From: Syntrophobacter sp. SbD1
Lineage (GTDB): Bacteria > Desulfobacterota > Syntrophobacteria > Syntrophobacterales > Syntrophobacteraceae
DNA length: 64,000 nucleotides
Reading direction: 5' to 3'
NCBI GenBank assembly: GCA_900290365.1
Contig: OMOE01000002.1
Span: forward strand, 16,622 to 80,621
The notes under the pieces are model-generated. The model saw only the letters and a program-made list of their open reading frames with translations. It was not told the DNA's origin and made no database searches. Below are positions 11,356 through 21,960 of the stretch, piece by piece. Position numbers and translations under genes: made by a program. The number at the start of each line of letters is the position of its first letter. Position 1 is the stretch's first letter.

Positions 11356-12477
11356 CTACCTTTTGATTTTTTCGCCCGTCATCTGCTCTACCTCGGATAA
11401 CAGCCGCTCAAGCAACTCCGACTCGGAGACCTTTTCCACACGTTTGCCTTTCTTGAACAGGATGCCGCTCCCCTTGCCCCCCGCTATGCCCACGTCGGCC
11501 TCTTTGGCCTCACCAGGGCCGTTCACCACACATCCCATGACGGCAACCTTGAGCGGGGTCTTCACTTGCTTTAGCAGGGCTTCAGCCCTTTCGGCGATCC
11601 CGATCAGATCCAGTTCCGTTCGTCCGCAAGTAGGACAACTCACCAATTCGACCCCTCTGTCTCTTAACTTCAATGCGCGCAATATCGACCATGCGACAAA
11701 CATCTCTTCTTCCGGGGCGGCGGTAAGAGAGACTCTCAGCGTGTCGCCAATTCCCTCAAGGAGCAAAAAACCAATGCCAAGCGACGATTTTATAGCGCCG
11801 CTAACCACGGTTCCGGCCTCCGTCACCCCAAGATGAAAAGGATAGTCCGTCTTTTCGGCCATGAGTCTATATGACTGGATTGTGGTGATTACATCGCTTG
11901 ATTTGAGCGATATCTTGATCAGTCCGAAATCGTTATCCTCAAAAAACCGGATATGACGCAGTGCGCTTTCGACCATGGCCTCGGGGGTGGGATGACCGTA
12001 TTTCGCCAGAAGATCCTTTTCTACTGAGCCGCTGTTTACACCTATACGGACCGGGATTTCCCGTTCGCGGGCGGTGTCTATGACTCTTTTTATCCTGTCC
12101 GGGCCGCCGATATTTCCCGGGTTTATCCGAATAGCGTCGGCGCCCGCCTGCATGGCCCTGATCGCGAGGCGGAAGTCAAAGTGAATATCAGCGATAACAG
12201 GAATTCGGACCGACTTCTTTATCATCGCGAAGGTCTCGGCTGCCTGCTCATCAGGGACCGCAACCCTGACAATTTCACACCCCGCTTCCTCCAGCCTCTC
12301 TATCTGACTCACGGTCGCGCGCCAGTCGCGTGTATCGGTATTGGTCATCGATTGAACCGAAACGGGAGCGCCTCCTCCAACTGGAACGTCCCCGATATGG
12401 ATTTGCCTGCTTACCCGGCGTTTGTTTTCCAAACTAAGACCTCCCGGCACAAAAAGTTCATCGCGGTCCGGCGGCAT
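11356..12477 (-). CDS. ispG: 4-hydroxy-3-methylbut-2-enyl-diphosphate synthase
   Basis: VQSMTNTDTRDW, RINPGNIGG, SCPTCGRTELDL, VMGCVVNGPGEA; start set at internal Met. Confidence 0.94.
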   Translation of the reverse strand: MPPDRDELFVPGGLSLENKRRVSRQIHIGDVPVGGGAPVSVQSMTNTDTRDWRATVSQIERLEEAGCEIVRVAVPDEQAAETFAMIKKSVRIPVIADIHFDFRLAIRAMQAGADAIRINPGNIGGPDRIKRVIDTAREREIPVRIGVNSGSVEKDLLAKYGHPTPEAMVESALRHIRFFEDNDFGLIKISLKSSDVITTIQSYRLMAEKTDYPFHLGVTEAGTVVSGAIKSSLGIGFLLLEGIGDTLRVSLTAAPEEEMFVAWSILRALKLRDRGVELVSCPTCGRTELDLIGIAERAEALLKQVKTPLKVAVMGCVVNGPGEAKEADVGIAGGKGSGILFKKGKRVEKVSESELLERLLSEVEQMTGEKIKR

Positions 12478-12615
12478 GAAACCTGATCCGTCAGCCCGCA
12501 AACCCTGATTAATTTTCCCAGCTTTATATTTATGTTTTATTTTAAAGAACTTGCAAGTATTTTCCAATCTCCGGCGCAACTGCGCCATGCACAATTTGAG
12601 AAGTGAGGCGGATAA

Positions 12616-14133
12616 ATGAGCGAAATGAAAATTCTCTTTTGCGCATCGGAAGCTGCGCCTTTTGCAAAGACCGGCGGTCTTGCCGATGTGGCCGGTTCTC
12701 TGCCTGAATCGCTGCACAAACTCGGCTGCGACGTACGGATCTTTATGCCCCTATACCGTTCCGTCCGCGACAACCTTCCCAGCCTGCATCCTGTGGCCCG
12801 AAACATGATCATTCCGATCGGGACACACGATTACCATATTCATTTATGGGAAAGCCGCACATTATCGGGCACTCCGGTCTATTTCCTGGAAAAGGATGAA
12901 TTCTATGACAGGTCCTACCTTTATGGCAGCCCCCTTCGAGGCGATTATGAAGACAACGCCGAGAGGTTTATAGCCCTAAGTATGGGAGCGAGGCAACTTT
13001 GCGACTCCATCGGGTGGTATCCGTCGATTTTTCATCTGCATGACTGGCAAACCGCACTCGCCGCGGCCTACTTTCAGATGAACTGGCGCTACGATCCAAA
13101 ATTCGGCCGCTCGGGAACCGTTTTCACTATTCACAATATCGCCTACCAGGGAGTCTTCCCCGCCGGATTTTTCAGCTTGACCAACCTTCCGCCGAGCACA
13201 TGGTCGCTACAGGGGATCGAATTTTGGGGACAATGCAATTTCATGAAGGCAGGGTTGGTTTACAGCGATTTCATTACCACCGTCAGCCCCAGGTATGCCC
13301 GGGAAATTACCACTAAGGATTTCGGCTTCGGCCTGGAGGGAATACTCGAAGAGCGAAAAGACAGCCTTCGGGGGATACTGAATGGAATTGACGTAAACAC
13401 GTGGGACCCGCAGACGGACTCCTTTCTCCCGCACAGATTCAGCAAAGACGATCTTTCCGGAAAAAAAGTCTGCAAAGAAGCCCTATGCAGCCGGATGGGT
13501 TTGGAAAACAGCTGTGAGCTTCCGTTGATCGGGATGATCGGCCGTCTTGCAACCCAGAAGGGCTTCGACCTGCTCGAAAAAATCCTGCCTGATTTGATGA
13601 AACTCCCTGTGAACCTGGTAATACTTGGAACAGGTGACACCGCCATCGAGGAAAAGATCCGTGACATGGAAAAGCTCTATGCGAACCATCTCAAGCTCAT
13701 CACTCGCTACGATGAGGAAATGGCGCACCTTATCGAAGCCGGAGCGGACATTTTCCTCATGCCTTCCCGATACGAGCCCTGCGGACTCAACCAGATGTAT
13801 AGTCTTCGCTACGGCACAATCCCTGTGGTCCACGCTACCGGAGGGCTCGATAACTCGGTCCTCGACGTTATGGTGTATCCGGATACGGGGACCGGCTTTA
13901 AATTCTACGATTACGAACCCGACGCCTTCCTTGACAGCGTAAAGTCAGCGCTGGATCTATTCAAGGAAGTACGCAAATGGGTCGAAATTCAAAGAAGGGC
14001 CATGATTGAGGATTTTTCCTGGGACAAATCGGCAAGCCAATACATCGAGGTATACGAGAAAGTGCTGGCCTCTAAAAAAGGATTTGGAACACGGCCGGGA
14101 CCTAAACCCGGTCCGATTGGAGGACTCGTCTAA
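12616..14133 (+). CDS. glgA: Glycogen synthase
   Basis: EAAPFAKTGGLADVAGSLP, FTIHNIAYQG, PSRYEPCGLNQMYSLRYGTIPVVHATGGL. Confidence 0.95.
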   Translation: MSEMKILFCASEAAPFAKTGGLADVAGSLPESLHKLGCDVRIFMPLYRSVRDNLPSLHPVARNMIIPIGTHDYHIHLWESRTLSGTPVYFLEKDEFYDRSYLYGSPLRGDYEDNAERFIALSMGARQLCDSIGWYPSIFHLHDWQTALAAAYFQMNWRYDPKFGRSGTVFTIHNIAYQGVFPAGFFSLTNLPPSTWSLQGIEFWGQCNFMKAGLVYSDFITTVSPRYAREITTKDFGFGLEGILEERKDSLRGILNGIDVNTWDPQTDSFLPHRFSKDDLSGKKVCKEALCSRMGLENSCELPLIGMIGRLATQKGFDLLEKILPDLMKLPVNLVILGTGDTAIEEKIRDMEKLYANHLKLITRYDEEMAHLIEAGADIFLMPSRYEPCGLNQMYSLRYGTIPVVHATGGLDNSVLDVMVYPDTGTGFKFYDYEPDAFLDSVKSALDLFKEVRKWVEIQRRAMIEDFSWDKSASQYIEVYEKVLASKKGFGTRPGPKPGPIGGLV

Positions 14134-14156
14134 CACCGACAGTCACCGGTAGTCCA

Positions 14157-15134
14157 TTAGATTTCAATCATACTTTCCTGAAGCAGGTCGATGTCTGCGA
14201 TTTCCTCCTCGAGGTAGGCCTTCAGTTTCTTTTTGAGCCGGCTTTCGATCTGGCGCACCCGTTCGCGGCTTATCCCGAACTTGTCGCCAATTTCCTGGAG
14301 GGTCATGGGATCCTCGGTAAGAAGCCTCTTATCGAAAATCACGGCCTCCTTGCCTTTGAGCTGCTCCCTGAAAAGCATCAGTTTGTCATGGAGAATAGAC
14401 TTGGCTTCCTGGTCTGCTATTTGATCGTCGACGGGCAGATCGTCCGAGGGCAGAAAGGATTTGTGCGTATCCTCGGAGTCTTCTTTCAGTGGACTGTCAA
14501 GAGAGATCTCCCAACTATTGAGCCTTTGGTCCATTTCAATGATTTCAGACTCCTTCACATCGAGCCGGTGACTGAGCAGCTTGGGGGAGGCCTCGATCCC
14601 CTGGGCTTCCAGCCGCTCTTTTTCCTTTCTCAAATTAAAAAAGAGTTTCCGCTGGGCCTGGGTCGTACCGATTTTAACCAGCTTCCAGTTGTCCATGATG
14701 AACTTGATTATGTATGCTTTGATCCAGAAGGAGGCATAGTAGGAAAATTTGTATCCCCTATAGGGATCGAATTTTTTTACGGCCTGCATCAACCCGACGT
14801 TTCCTTCCTGGATAAGGTCCATCAGGTTTTGCATCCAGTAACGCTGAAAATCCATGGCAATTTTGACGACAAGCCTGAGATTTGCGGTGATCAGCTTGTA
14901 GGCGGATTCTATATCTCCTTTTTCCCGATAGCGGATGGCCAGATCCGTTTCATCCTCTCTGCTGAGGAGCGGATACCGCTTGATTTCATCCAGATACAGG
15001 CGGAACGGGTCGAAGGAAACCGGCTGGTGTTTGTCCTGAATGTTGGTGGACCCGGTTTCTTCATCTCGGGTGGCTTCCGTGGACGCTTGCCGCTCAGCGG
15101 CCGAAACTTTTTTGATTTTTGCGTTCTTGAGCAT
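14157..15134 (-). CDS. rpoH: RNA polymerase sigma factor, sigma-70 family, RpoH-like
   Basis: LITANLRLVVKIA, DLIQEGNVGLMQAVKKFDPYRGYKFSYYASFWIKAYI, LQEIGDKFGISRERVRQIE. Confidence 0.88.
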   Translation of the reverse strand: MLKNAKIKKVSAAERQASTEATRDEETGSTNIQDKHQPVSFDPFRLYLDEIKRYPLLSREDETDLAIRYREKGDIESAYKLITANLRLVVKIAMDFQRYWMQNLMDLIQEGNVGLMQAVKKFDPYRGYKFSYYASFWIKAYIIKFIMDNWKLVKIGTTQAQRKLFFNLRKEKERLEAQGIEASPKLLSHRLDVKESEIIEMDQRLNSWEISLDSPLKEDSEDTHKSFLPSDDLPVDDQIADQEAKSILHDKLMLFREQLKGKEAVIFDKRLLTEDPMTLQEIGDKFGISRERVRQIESRLKKKLKAYLEEEIADIDLLQESMIEI

Positions 15135-15350
15135 GAATCGATTATCCCTTGTGGGTACACATGAATTTTTGACCCAGTGTGTCCGACAGCTCCCGCACCA
15201 GGGGCTAATTGCTATATCTAACTCATATTAATATACTCGCAACGGAAGGGAAGCAATTTTTTTCCCCATCACGCTTGATTTTTGCGCCTCCTTTCATTAT
15301 AAAGCGGCAGCTAATAAATGAGAAGGGATTGGTCGGCCAGACAACCAAAC

Positions 15351-16499
15351 ATGAAACCCTGCGCCCCGGAACATATCGCCAGCATCATTCCTTATCCTCC
15401 CGGCAAGCCTATTGAAGAACTGGAACGTGAATACGCAATAAGCGGCTCGATAAAGCTCGCCAGCAACGAGAATCCTCTTGGCCCCTCCCCCAAGGCGCTG
15501 GAGGCTATTGTGTCCGCTATGTCCAAACTGAACCGCTACCCGGACGGAAGCGGTTTTTATCTGCGAAGAAAACTGGCGGACAAATATTGCATTCCGTTCG
15601 ACGGCATCATGCTGGGCAACGGTTCAAATGAAATAATAGAGATGGTCGTCCGCGCCTTTTTGACCCCGGGCAGCGAAGTGATCATGCCTGCGCCATCTTT
15701 CCTTCTTTACAGGCTGGTTGTTCAGTGGATGGGCGGAAAACCGGTTTGCATAGCCCTTAAGACCGATCTGGGAATCGATCTGGAAAAAATGGCGGGGGCG
15801 ATTACCCCGAAAACGAAGGTAATTTTTCTCACAAATCCCAATAACCCCACAGGCAGGATCATCAGCAAAAGCGATTTTAATGCCTTCCTCTCGGAAGTGC
15901 CCCACGATGTAGTCGTTGTGCTCGATGAGGCTTACATAGAATTCAACACAAACCCGGATACCCCATGCGGCTTTGATTATATCGGCAAAGAGGGGCCGGG
16001 CGTTATCGTGCTGAGGACATTTTCCAAGGCTTACGGACTGGCCGGCCTGCGTATCGGCTACGGGACGATGGACCCCGATATTGCAAGCTTTTTAAACCGG
16101 GTGCGGCAGCCTTTCAATACCGGGTCTCTTGCGCAGACCGCCGCTCTTGCCGCCCTCGATGACGAGGAGTTTTTGCATCGGACGCAACAAACCATCTGGA
16201 GCGGTATGCGTTATCTCTACAATGAGATTGAAAAAATGGGTCTCGAATATGTCCCTTCTGAGGCCAATTTCTTTCTGATAGATGTAGCCTGTGAGGCGAA
16301 AACATTATTTGAAGCTATGCTCCGCCGGGGAGTGATCATAAGGTCGATGGCTTCCTACGGCATGGACCGGTTCATTCGAGTTAACGCAGGGCTTCCGGAG
16401 GAGAACAGGCGATTCGTCCACACTTTGGGCCAGGTTTTGGCGGACCTGAAACTCTCTTTTGAAAAGGGGGACTCCCGGCGCGGAGTTCACAACCAGTGA
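15351..16499 (+). CDS. hisC: Histidinol-phosphate aminotransferase
   Basis: IKLASNENPLGPSPKA, FLTNPNNPTGRI, RTFSKAYGLAGLRIGYG. Confidence 0.92.
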   Translation: MKPCAPEHIASIIPYPPGKPIEELEREYAISGSIKLASNENPLGPSPKALEAIVSAMSKLNRYPDGSGFYLRRKLADKYCIPFDGIMLGNGSNEIIEMVVRAFLTPGSEVIMPAPSFLLYRLVVQWMGGKPVCIALKTDLGIDLEKMAGAITPKTKVIFLTNPNNPTGRIISKSDFNAFLSEVPHDVVVVLDEAYIEFNTNPDTPCGFDYIGKEGPGVIVLRTFSKAYGLAGLRIGYGTMDPDIASFLNRVRQPFNTGSLAQTAALAALDDEEFLHRTQQTIWSGMRYLYNEIEKMGLEYVPSEANFFLIDVACEAKTLFEAMLRRGVIIRSMASYGMDRFIRVNAGLPEENRRFVHTLGQVLADLKLSFEKGDSRRGVHNQ

Positions 16500-17209
16500 T
16501 AATCGCCATAGACGGTCCGGCCGGCGCCGGAAAGAGCACAGTCTGTAAAATCCTTGCACACAGGCTCGGCTTCGTGTACCTCGATACTGGGGCGATGTAC
16601 CGGGCGGTGGCATGGGCATTCAAGGAATGTCCCGGCGGAGATGGCCGGCAAATCGAAGCGGACCCGGACCAGAATCAGGTCATGGAGATGCTGGCACAAA
16701 CACCGCTTATCTTTTCCTTAAAGCAGAACAGGTTGGAGATTTATTGCGGCGACAGGCTGTTGTCCGAGGAGCTTCGAGGCCCGCAGATAAGCGAAGCCGC
16801 ATCCAGGATTTCCCGGCTACCGGCGGTAAGACAGTTCCTGGTGGGCTGGCAAAGGAAGCTGGCTGAGCAGGGGACCAGTGTCGTTGCAGAAGGTCGCGAT
16901 ACGGCGACGGTCGTTTTTCCCGAGGCGGATCTTAAGGTATACCTTACGGCCGATTTGCGGACCCGTGCAGCAAGACGGTCTGCGGAATATGATGAGAAGG
17001 GTGTCAAGGTACCCCTTGGAGAAATGCAGAAGCGAATTCAACAACGCGACGAAGCGGATTCGAAACGCGATCATTCTCCAATGCGTCCGGCGGAAGGGGC
17101 CATTTTGCTGGATACATCGCACCTGGAAATTGAGGATGTAGTAGATCGGCTGAGAGGGCTGGCTCAAAATCCGGCCGGAACCGATTCTACAGCTCATAAG
17201 GAACTTTAG
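16496..17209 (+). CDS. cmk: Cytidylate kinase
   Basis: IIAIDGPAGAGKSTVCK, LDTGAMYRAVAW, AEGRDTATVVFPEADLKVYLTA. Confidence 0.95.
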   Translation: MIIAIDGPAGAGKSTVCKILAHRLGFVYLDTGAMYRAVAWAFKECPGGDGRQIEADPDQNQVMEMLAQTPLIFSLKQNRLEIYCGDRLLSEELRGPQISEAASRISRLPAVRQFLVGWQRKLAEQGTSVVAEGRDTATVVFPEADLKVYLTADLRTRAARRSAEYDEKGVKVPLGEMQKRIQQRDEADSKRDHSPMRPAEGAILLDTSHLEIEDVVDRLRGLAQNPAGTDSTAHKEL

Positions 17210-17294
17210 GATTGCTTATTGTTCTTCTGTTTGCTACAGTTTAGCTTTCATATGGCAACAGCCAAAAATCAGGTAAGGGGGACTCACAGGATCG

Positions 17295-19079
17295 ATGACC
17301 GTAAAAGATGAACAAGAAAAACAAAACCTTGAACTGGAGACTTTTTCTTCCTCGGACGAACATGAATCCGATGAGGAAATGGATTCCATGCACGATCTTT
17401 ATGAGCAAAGCTTCCGAAACATCCAGGAAGGCGAGGTAATCCGAGGGCACATCGTCCAGGTTAGCGATGACTTCGTCATGGTTGACATTGGATATAAATC
17501 GGAAGGCCAGATCTCCATTCACGAATTCAGGGATGAAACGGGCACGCTGCATGCCGTTATCGGGGATGAAATCGATGTTCTCCTCGAATTCCACGACGAC
17601 GATGATGGAACTATCCATTTGTCAAAGGAAAAGGCCGCCAAGATCAAGGTTTGGGACGATATAAGCCGGATCTACAGCGACGACGGCATGATCGAGGGAA
17701 AGATCATGGCCAAGGTCAAGGGCGGTCTGGCAGTCGACATTGGAGTGCAGGCCTTTTTGCCGGGTTCCCAGGTCGATCTGCGGCCGGTGAGGAACCTCGA
17801 ATCTCTTATCGGGCATACCTATCCCTTTAAGGTTCTCAAATATAACAAGAAAAGAAGAAACGTGGTGCTTTCCCGCCGTGCTCTTCTCGAAAAAGAACGA
17901 GAGCACATGAAGTCCCATACCCTTGAAGCCCTTGAAGACAACAAGGTGGTGGAAGGCATCATCAAAAATATCACCGATTACGGCGTCTTCGTGGACCTTG
18001 GCGGCATTGACGGCCTGTTGCATATTACCGACATGAGCTGGGGCCGTGTGGGACATCCTTCTGAAATGTTTCAGATAGGCGACAAGATAAATGTGAAGGT
18101 CCTGAGCTTCGACCGCAACAGCGAGAGGGTATCCCTCGGGCTGAAGCAGCTTGTCGACGATCCATGGTCCCAGGCCGAAGAGAAGTACCCGGTTGGGACG
18201 AAGGTGCGTGGCAAGGTGGTCAGCCTGACCGATTACGGCGCGTTCGTTGAAATCCAGGAAGGAGTCGAGGGGTTGATTCATGTCTCCGAGATGTCCTGGA
18301 CCAAGAAAGTGCGACATCCTTCGAAGATACTTACAGTGGGCGACGAGCTCGAAGCGGTGGTGCTCAGCATCAATCCGGAAAGCAAGCGTATTTCGCTGGG
18401 CATGAAACAGCTTGAATCAAATCCATGGGATGTCATCGCGCAGAAATACCCCATTGGGACCACAATTGCGGGCAAGATAAAGAACATAACCGATTTTGGA
18501 ATCTTTATCGGAATCGATGAAGGAATCGACGGCCTTGTCCATATTTCCGATATCTCGTGGACAAAGAGGGTGAAACATCCGTCCGAGATCTTCCGCAAAA
18601 ATCAGGAAGTCCAGGCAATTGTGCTCAACATAGACAAGGAAAACGAACGGTTTTCACTCGGCATCAAGCAGCTTGAATCCGATCCGTGGGAGAGCATTCC
18701 CCAGCGGTTTCCGATGAACAGCGTTGTGTCCGGGCCGATCACAAACGTCACCGATTTCGGTTTGTTTGTCGAGCTTGAGGAAGGAATCGAAGGGCTGGTT
18801 CATGTGTCCGAAATCAGCAAGGAAAAGATCAAGTCCCCCGTCGGTCAGTTCAAGCCGGGTGACACAATCACCGCCAGGGTGATCAATATCTCCGCAAAGG
18901 ACAGGAAAATCGGCCTTTCAATCAAAAAGATCGAAGAACACGACGAACGGTCCAATTATGACGAGTACATAAACACCGGCAAGGCCGCTACTTCCAACCT
19001 TGGCGAACTGCTCAAAGAAGAGCTTGAAGCCAAGGCGCAAAGCACGGCCAATAGTGCTGCCAACAATGATAAAGCTTAA
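17295..19079 (+). CDS. rpsA: 30S ribosomal protein S1 with repeated S1 domains
   Basis: 594 aa; repeated S1 RNA-binding units (e.g. ITDYGVFVDLGGIDGLLHITDMSW). Confidence 0.95.
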   Translation: MTVKDEQEKQNLELETFSSSDEHESDEEMDSMHDLYEQSFRNIQEGEVIRGHIVQVSDDFVMVDIGYKSEGQISIHEFRDETGTLHAVIGDEIDVLLEFHDDDDGTIHLSKEKAAKIKVWDDISRIYSDDGMIEGKIMAKVKGGLAVDIGVQAFLPGSQVDLRPVRNLESLIGHTYPFKVLKYNKKRRNVVLSRRALLEKEREHMKSHTLEALEDNKVVEGIIKNITDYGVFVDLGGIDGLLHITDMSWGRVGHPSEMFQIGDKINVKVLSFDRNSERVSLGLKQLVDDPWSQAEEKYPVGTKVRGKVVSLTDYGAFVEIQEGVEGLIHVSEMSWTKKVRHPSKILTVGDELEAVVLSINPESKRISLGMKQLESNPWDVIAQKYPIGTTIAGKIKNITDFGIFIGIDEGIDGLVHISDISWTKRVKHPSEIFRKNQEVQAIVLNIDKENERFSLGIKQLESDPWESIPQRFPMNSVVSGPITNVTDFGLFVELEEGIEGLVHVSEISKEKIKSPVGQFKPGDTITARVINISAKDRKIGLSIKKIEEHDERSNYDEYINTGKAATSNLGELLKEELEAKAQSTANSAANNDKA

Positions 19080-19109
19080 CTTGCCTTCTCGAAAGCAAGA
19101 TTAAATCTC

Positions 19110-19143
19110 GGTCGGGCGCGTGTGCGCCTGACCATTTTTTTTT
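19110..19143 (+). terminator. Rho-independent terminator after rpsA
   Basis: ggtcgggcgc-gtgt-gcgcctgacc followed by T-run. Confidence 0.75.
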
Positions 19144-19165
19144 AATCTGTCGGGATGCCAATCTA

Positions 19166-20038
19166 ATGAAAATACGCGGCTGTCTTGTCGGAGTGGTTAT
19201 CGGAGTCGTTTTGACCGGGCTGTTGGTCTGGCTTGTTTCCGGTGCGGATTTCTCGGTAAGGGGAAACCGGGTGGGAGAGATAGAGATAAAAGGCACTATC
19301 ATGAGCTCCCAAGACACCCTGAAGCAGATAAAGGATTTCAGAAAAGAGTCCGCAATCAAGGCCATTGTGCTAAGAATCGATTCGCCGGGCGGCGCCGTCG
19401 GACCATCCCAGGAAATATACAGGGAAATCCGGCGCACGGCCCAGAGCAAACCTGTGGTCGCCTCGCTTGGAAGCGTCGCTGCCTCCGGGGGCTATTATAT
19501 CGCGTCTGCTGCGAGCCATATTGTCGCCAATCCGGGCACTATCACGGGAAGCATCGGGGTGATAATCCATGTGCCTAATTTTCGAGAGCTTTTCGGCAAA
19601 ATAGGCTACCAGATGACCACGATCAAGAGCGGTCAGTTCAAAGACATTGGGAACCCGGCGCGCGAAATGACTCCCGAAGAAAAACAACTGCTCCAGATCA
19701 CGATCGACGAGACCTACGGTCAATTCGTCCGGGATGTTGCCCTGGCGCGCAAATTGCCCGAGGAAGATGTGCGCAAAATCGCGGACGGCAGGATAATAAT
19801 GGGCGAGAAGGCTGTCGAGTTGAAACTTGTGGATCAGCTCGGCAACTTTGAAGACGCTGTGACCAAAGCAGGCGAGCTTGGCATGATCCAGGGTGAACCG
19901 GAGGTGGAAAAGGCCAAAAAGAGCAAACACTCTCTTTTAGACCTTCTCATCGGTGGCGATGTCAGCGAAAAATTGACCGGCATCCTGGACGATTCATCGG
20001 CCTGTTTGAGATACGAGCTCCAGGAATTCAGTAATTGA
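19166..20038 (+). CDS. sppA: Signal peptide peptidase SppA
   Basis: LRIDSPGGAVGPSQEIYREI, ASLGSVAASGGYYIASAA. Confidence 0.92.
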   Translation: MKIRGCLVGVVIGVVLTGLLVWLVSGADFSVRGNRVGEIEIKGTIMSSQDTLKQIKDFRKESAIKAIVLRIDSPGGAVGPSQEIYREIRRTAQSKPVVASLGSVAASGGYYIASAASHIVANPGTITGSIGVIIHVPNFRELFGKIGYQMTTIKSGQFKDIGNPAREMTPEEKQLLQITIDETYGQFVRDVALARKLPEEDVRKIADGRIIMGEKAVELKLVDQLGNFEDAVTKAGELGMIQGEPEVEKAKKSKHSLLDLLIGGDVSEKLTGILDDSSACLRYELQEFSN

Positions 20039-20133
20039 GTAATTGAAAAGCGTTAGCGAGAAGCAGGGAGCAGGCGAACGGTTTTCTTCCTGCTTTTTGC
20101 TCCCCGCTGCACGCTTCTGAATTCCTCTGTTGC

Positions 20134-20781
20134 TCAAGCCTTGGCCGCTCGCGTAAAGGACGCAAAATCTCCGGCGCCCTCCCGGAGAATTTCCGGTGTA
20201 TCGTCTATGAGTGAAATGACGCTCGAAGGTACACCTTGCACAACTCCCCCATCCACAATAAGATCGATGGCGTGGCCAATCTTATCCTGTATGTCCCGTG
20301 GGGTAGACAAAATCTCACCGGTTTCGGGATCTGTAGCGCTTGTGCTGATTATTGGGTGCCCGAGCGCTTCGACGATAGCCAGGCAGATTGGATGATCGGG
20401 GACACGAATCCCGACCGTTTGCCTTTTGGTCAGCATGATTCGGGGAACCATTCGGGAGCCTTCCAATACGAACGTATAAGGCCCGGGCAAAAGCCGCTTC
20501 ATGGTCTTATAGGCATAATTCGTCACCTGCGCGTATTCGCTGATATTTTTCAAACCGCTGCAAATGAAGCTGAAAGGCTGTTGCTGAGAACGGCGCTTCA
20601 AAAGATAGATTTTTTCTATGGAAGCTTTATTAAAGAGGTCGCAACCGATCCCGTAAAATGTGTCTGTGGGGTAGGCTATTATTCCCCCGTTTGCCAGAAT
20701 TTCGACAACATTTTTGATCTTTCTCGGTTCCGGATGGTTTGGATTAATTTCCTGGATCATTCGCAATCGTCTCCTCATCAA
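20134..20781 (-). CDS. Sua5/YciO/YrdC family threonylcarbamoyl-AMP synthase-like
   Basis: GGIIAYPTDTFYGIGCDLFNKASIEKIYLLKRR; IISTSATDPETGE. Confidence 0.88.
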   Translation of the reverse strand: MMRRRLRMIQEINPNHPEPRKIKNVVEILANGGIIAYPTDTFYGIGCDLFNKASIEKIYLLKRRSQQQPFSFICSGLKNISEYAQVTNYAYKTMKRLLPGPYTFVLEGSRMVPRIMLTKRQTVGIRVPDHPICLAIVEALGHPIISTSATDPETGEILSTPRDIQDKIGHAIDLIVDGGVVQGVPSSVISLIDDTPEILREGAGDFASFTRAAKA

Positions 20782-20809
20782 AGATAGGTAGGAAGTAAAG
20801 CAGAAAATA

Positions 20810-21889
20810 ATGGCGATTGAAAGGCAATGTCAAGTAAGCAGAGACACAGAGTTGGGCCGATCGGGTCCTGAAAACTGCTTCGCAGGCTTGGATATCGGCT
20901 CTCACACTACCCGTATGCTGATCGTAGAAAAAATCGGAACTCAACTTGTGCCGGTTCGCGCTGAAAGAAGAGTGACGCGACTGGCCGAGGATTTTAAGAT
21001 TGACGGCACGGTCACGGAAAAAGCGCAGCACAGGAACATTTCGGCGCTGAAGGAATACGTCTCTATTCTTCGCCAATTCCAGGTGGACAGGATCACTTGC
21101 GGTGCCACCGGGGTTGTCAGGCGCGCTAAAAATTCCTGTGCCGTAGTGGACTCAATAGCCGCCGATACGGGAATCGATTGCAAAATAGTCTCCGAACAGT
21201 CCGAGGCGGTGCTTTCCGCAAAGGGCGCTTTAAGCGTGCTTCCGGAAATCGGCGGAGATCTGCTCGTTTTTGACATTGGCGGAGGAAGCACTGAATTCGT
21301 GCAGACGGGAAAAAAGATACCTCTCAGAAACGCAAGCCGGCCTGTTGGAGCGGCCACTCTGACAGAGGCATACTTTGCAGGCGACCCGCCCGGTCCCGAA
21401 GCCCTCAGCCGGGCGGCGCTTTCAGCCCGAGACGAAATAATGTCGGCCAAAGAGCAACTATATGAAAATTTAAAAGAAAAGGGTAAAATTGCTTTTTCTG
21501 CCGGATTGCAGCTTGTCGGGACCGCCGGAACGGTTACCACTCTGGCAGCCATGTGTATAAAAATGGAGGATTATGTCCCTTGCCGTGTTAACGGGATGGT
21601 CCTGTCCAAAGACTGGCTTTCCAAAATGATAGAATCCCTTGCGAGAATGACTTTAGCGCAAAGGCGGCTGATAATCGGCCTGGAGCCGGGACGGGAAGAC
21701 ATAATCCTTGGGGGGGCGGTTATAGTTTCTGAAATTCTTTCCTGTTTTGGTCATGATAATTTCATTGTATCCGATGCCGGCCTTCTCGAAGGGCTTCTCA
21801 TCGAGCTTGTAGATACTGAATCGACGCCATCCGGGGGCGAGGCCGCCGGTCTGCGAACGAACTTGACATGGCGGTTCCAAAAGGGATAA
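20810..21889 (+). CDS. Ppx/GppA phosphatase family
   Basis: FAGLDIGSHTTRMLI, FDIGGGSTEFV, VGTAGTVTTLAAM. Confidence 0.87.
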   Translation: MAIERQCQVSRDTELGRSGPENCFAGLDIGSHTTRMLIVEKIGTQLVPVRAERRVTRLAEDFKIDGTVTEKAQHRNISALKEYVSILRQFQVDRITCGATGVVRRAKNSCAVVDSIAADTGIDCKIVSEQSEAVLSAKGALSVLPEIGGDLLVFDIGGGSTEFVQTGKKIPLRNASRPVGAATLTEAYFAGDPPGPEALSRAALSARDEIMSAKEQLYENLKEKGKIAFSAGLQLVGTAGTVTTLAAMCIKMEDYVPCRVNGMVLSKDWLSKMIESLARMTLAQRRLIIGLEPGREDIILGGAVIVSEILSCFGHDNFIVSDAGLLEGLLIELVDTESTPSGGEAAGLRTNLTWRFQKG

Positions 21890-21960
21890 AGCCGCTCCAG
21901 GCGCCCCTGCCGCACTCCGCGGGGTACATCGCTAAAGCCTATCTTGCGAGGAGAACATAA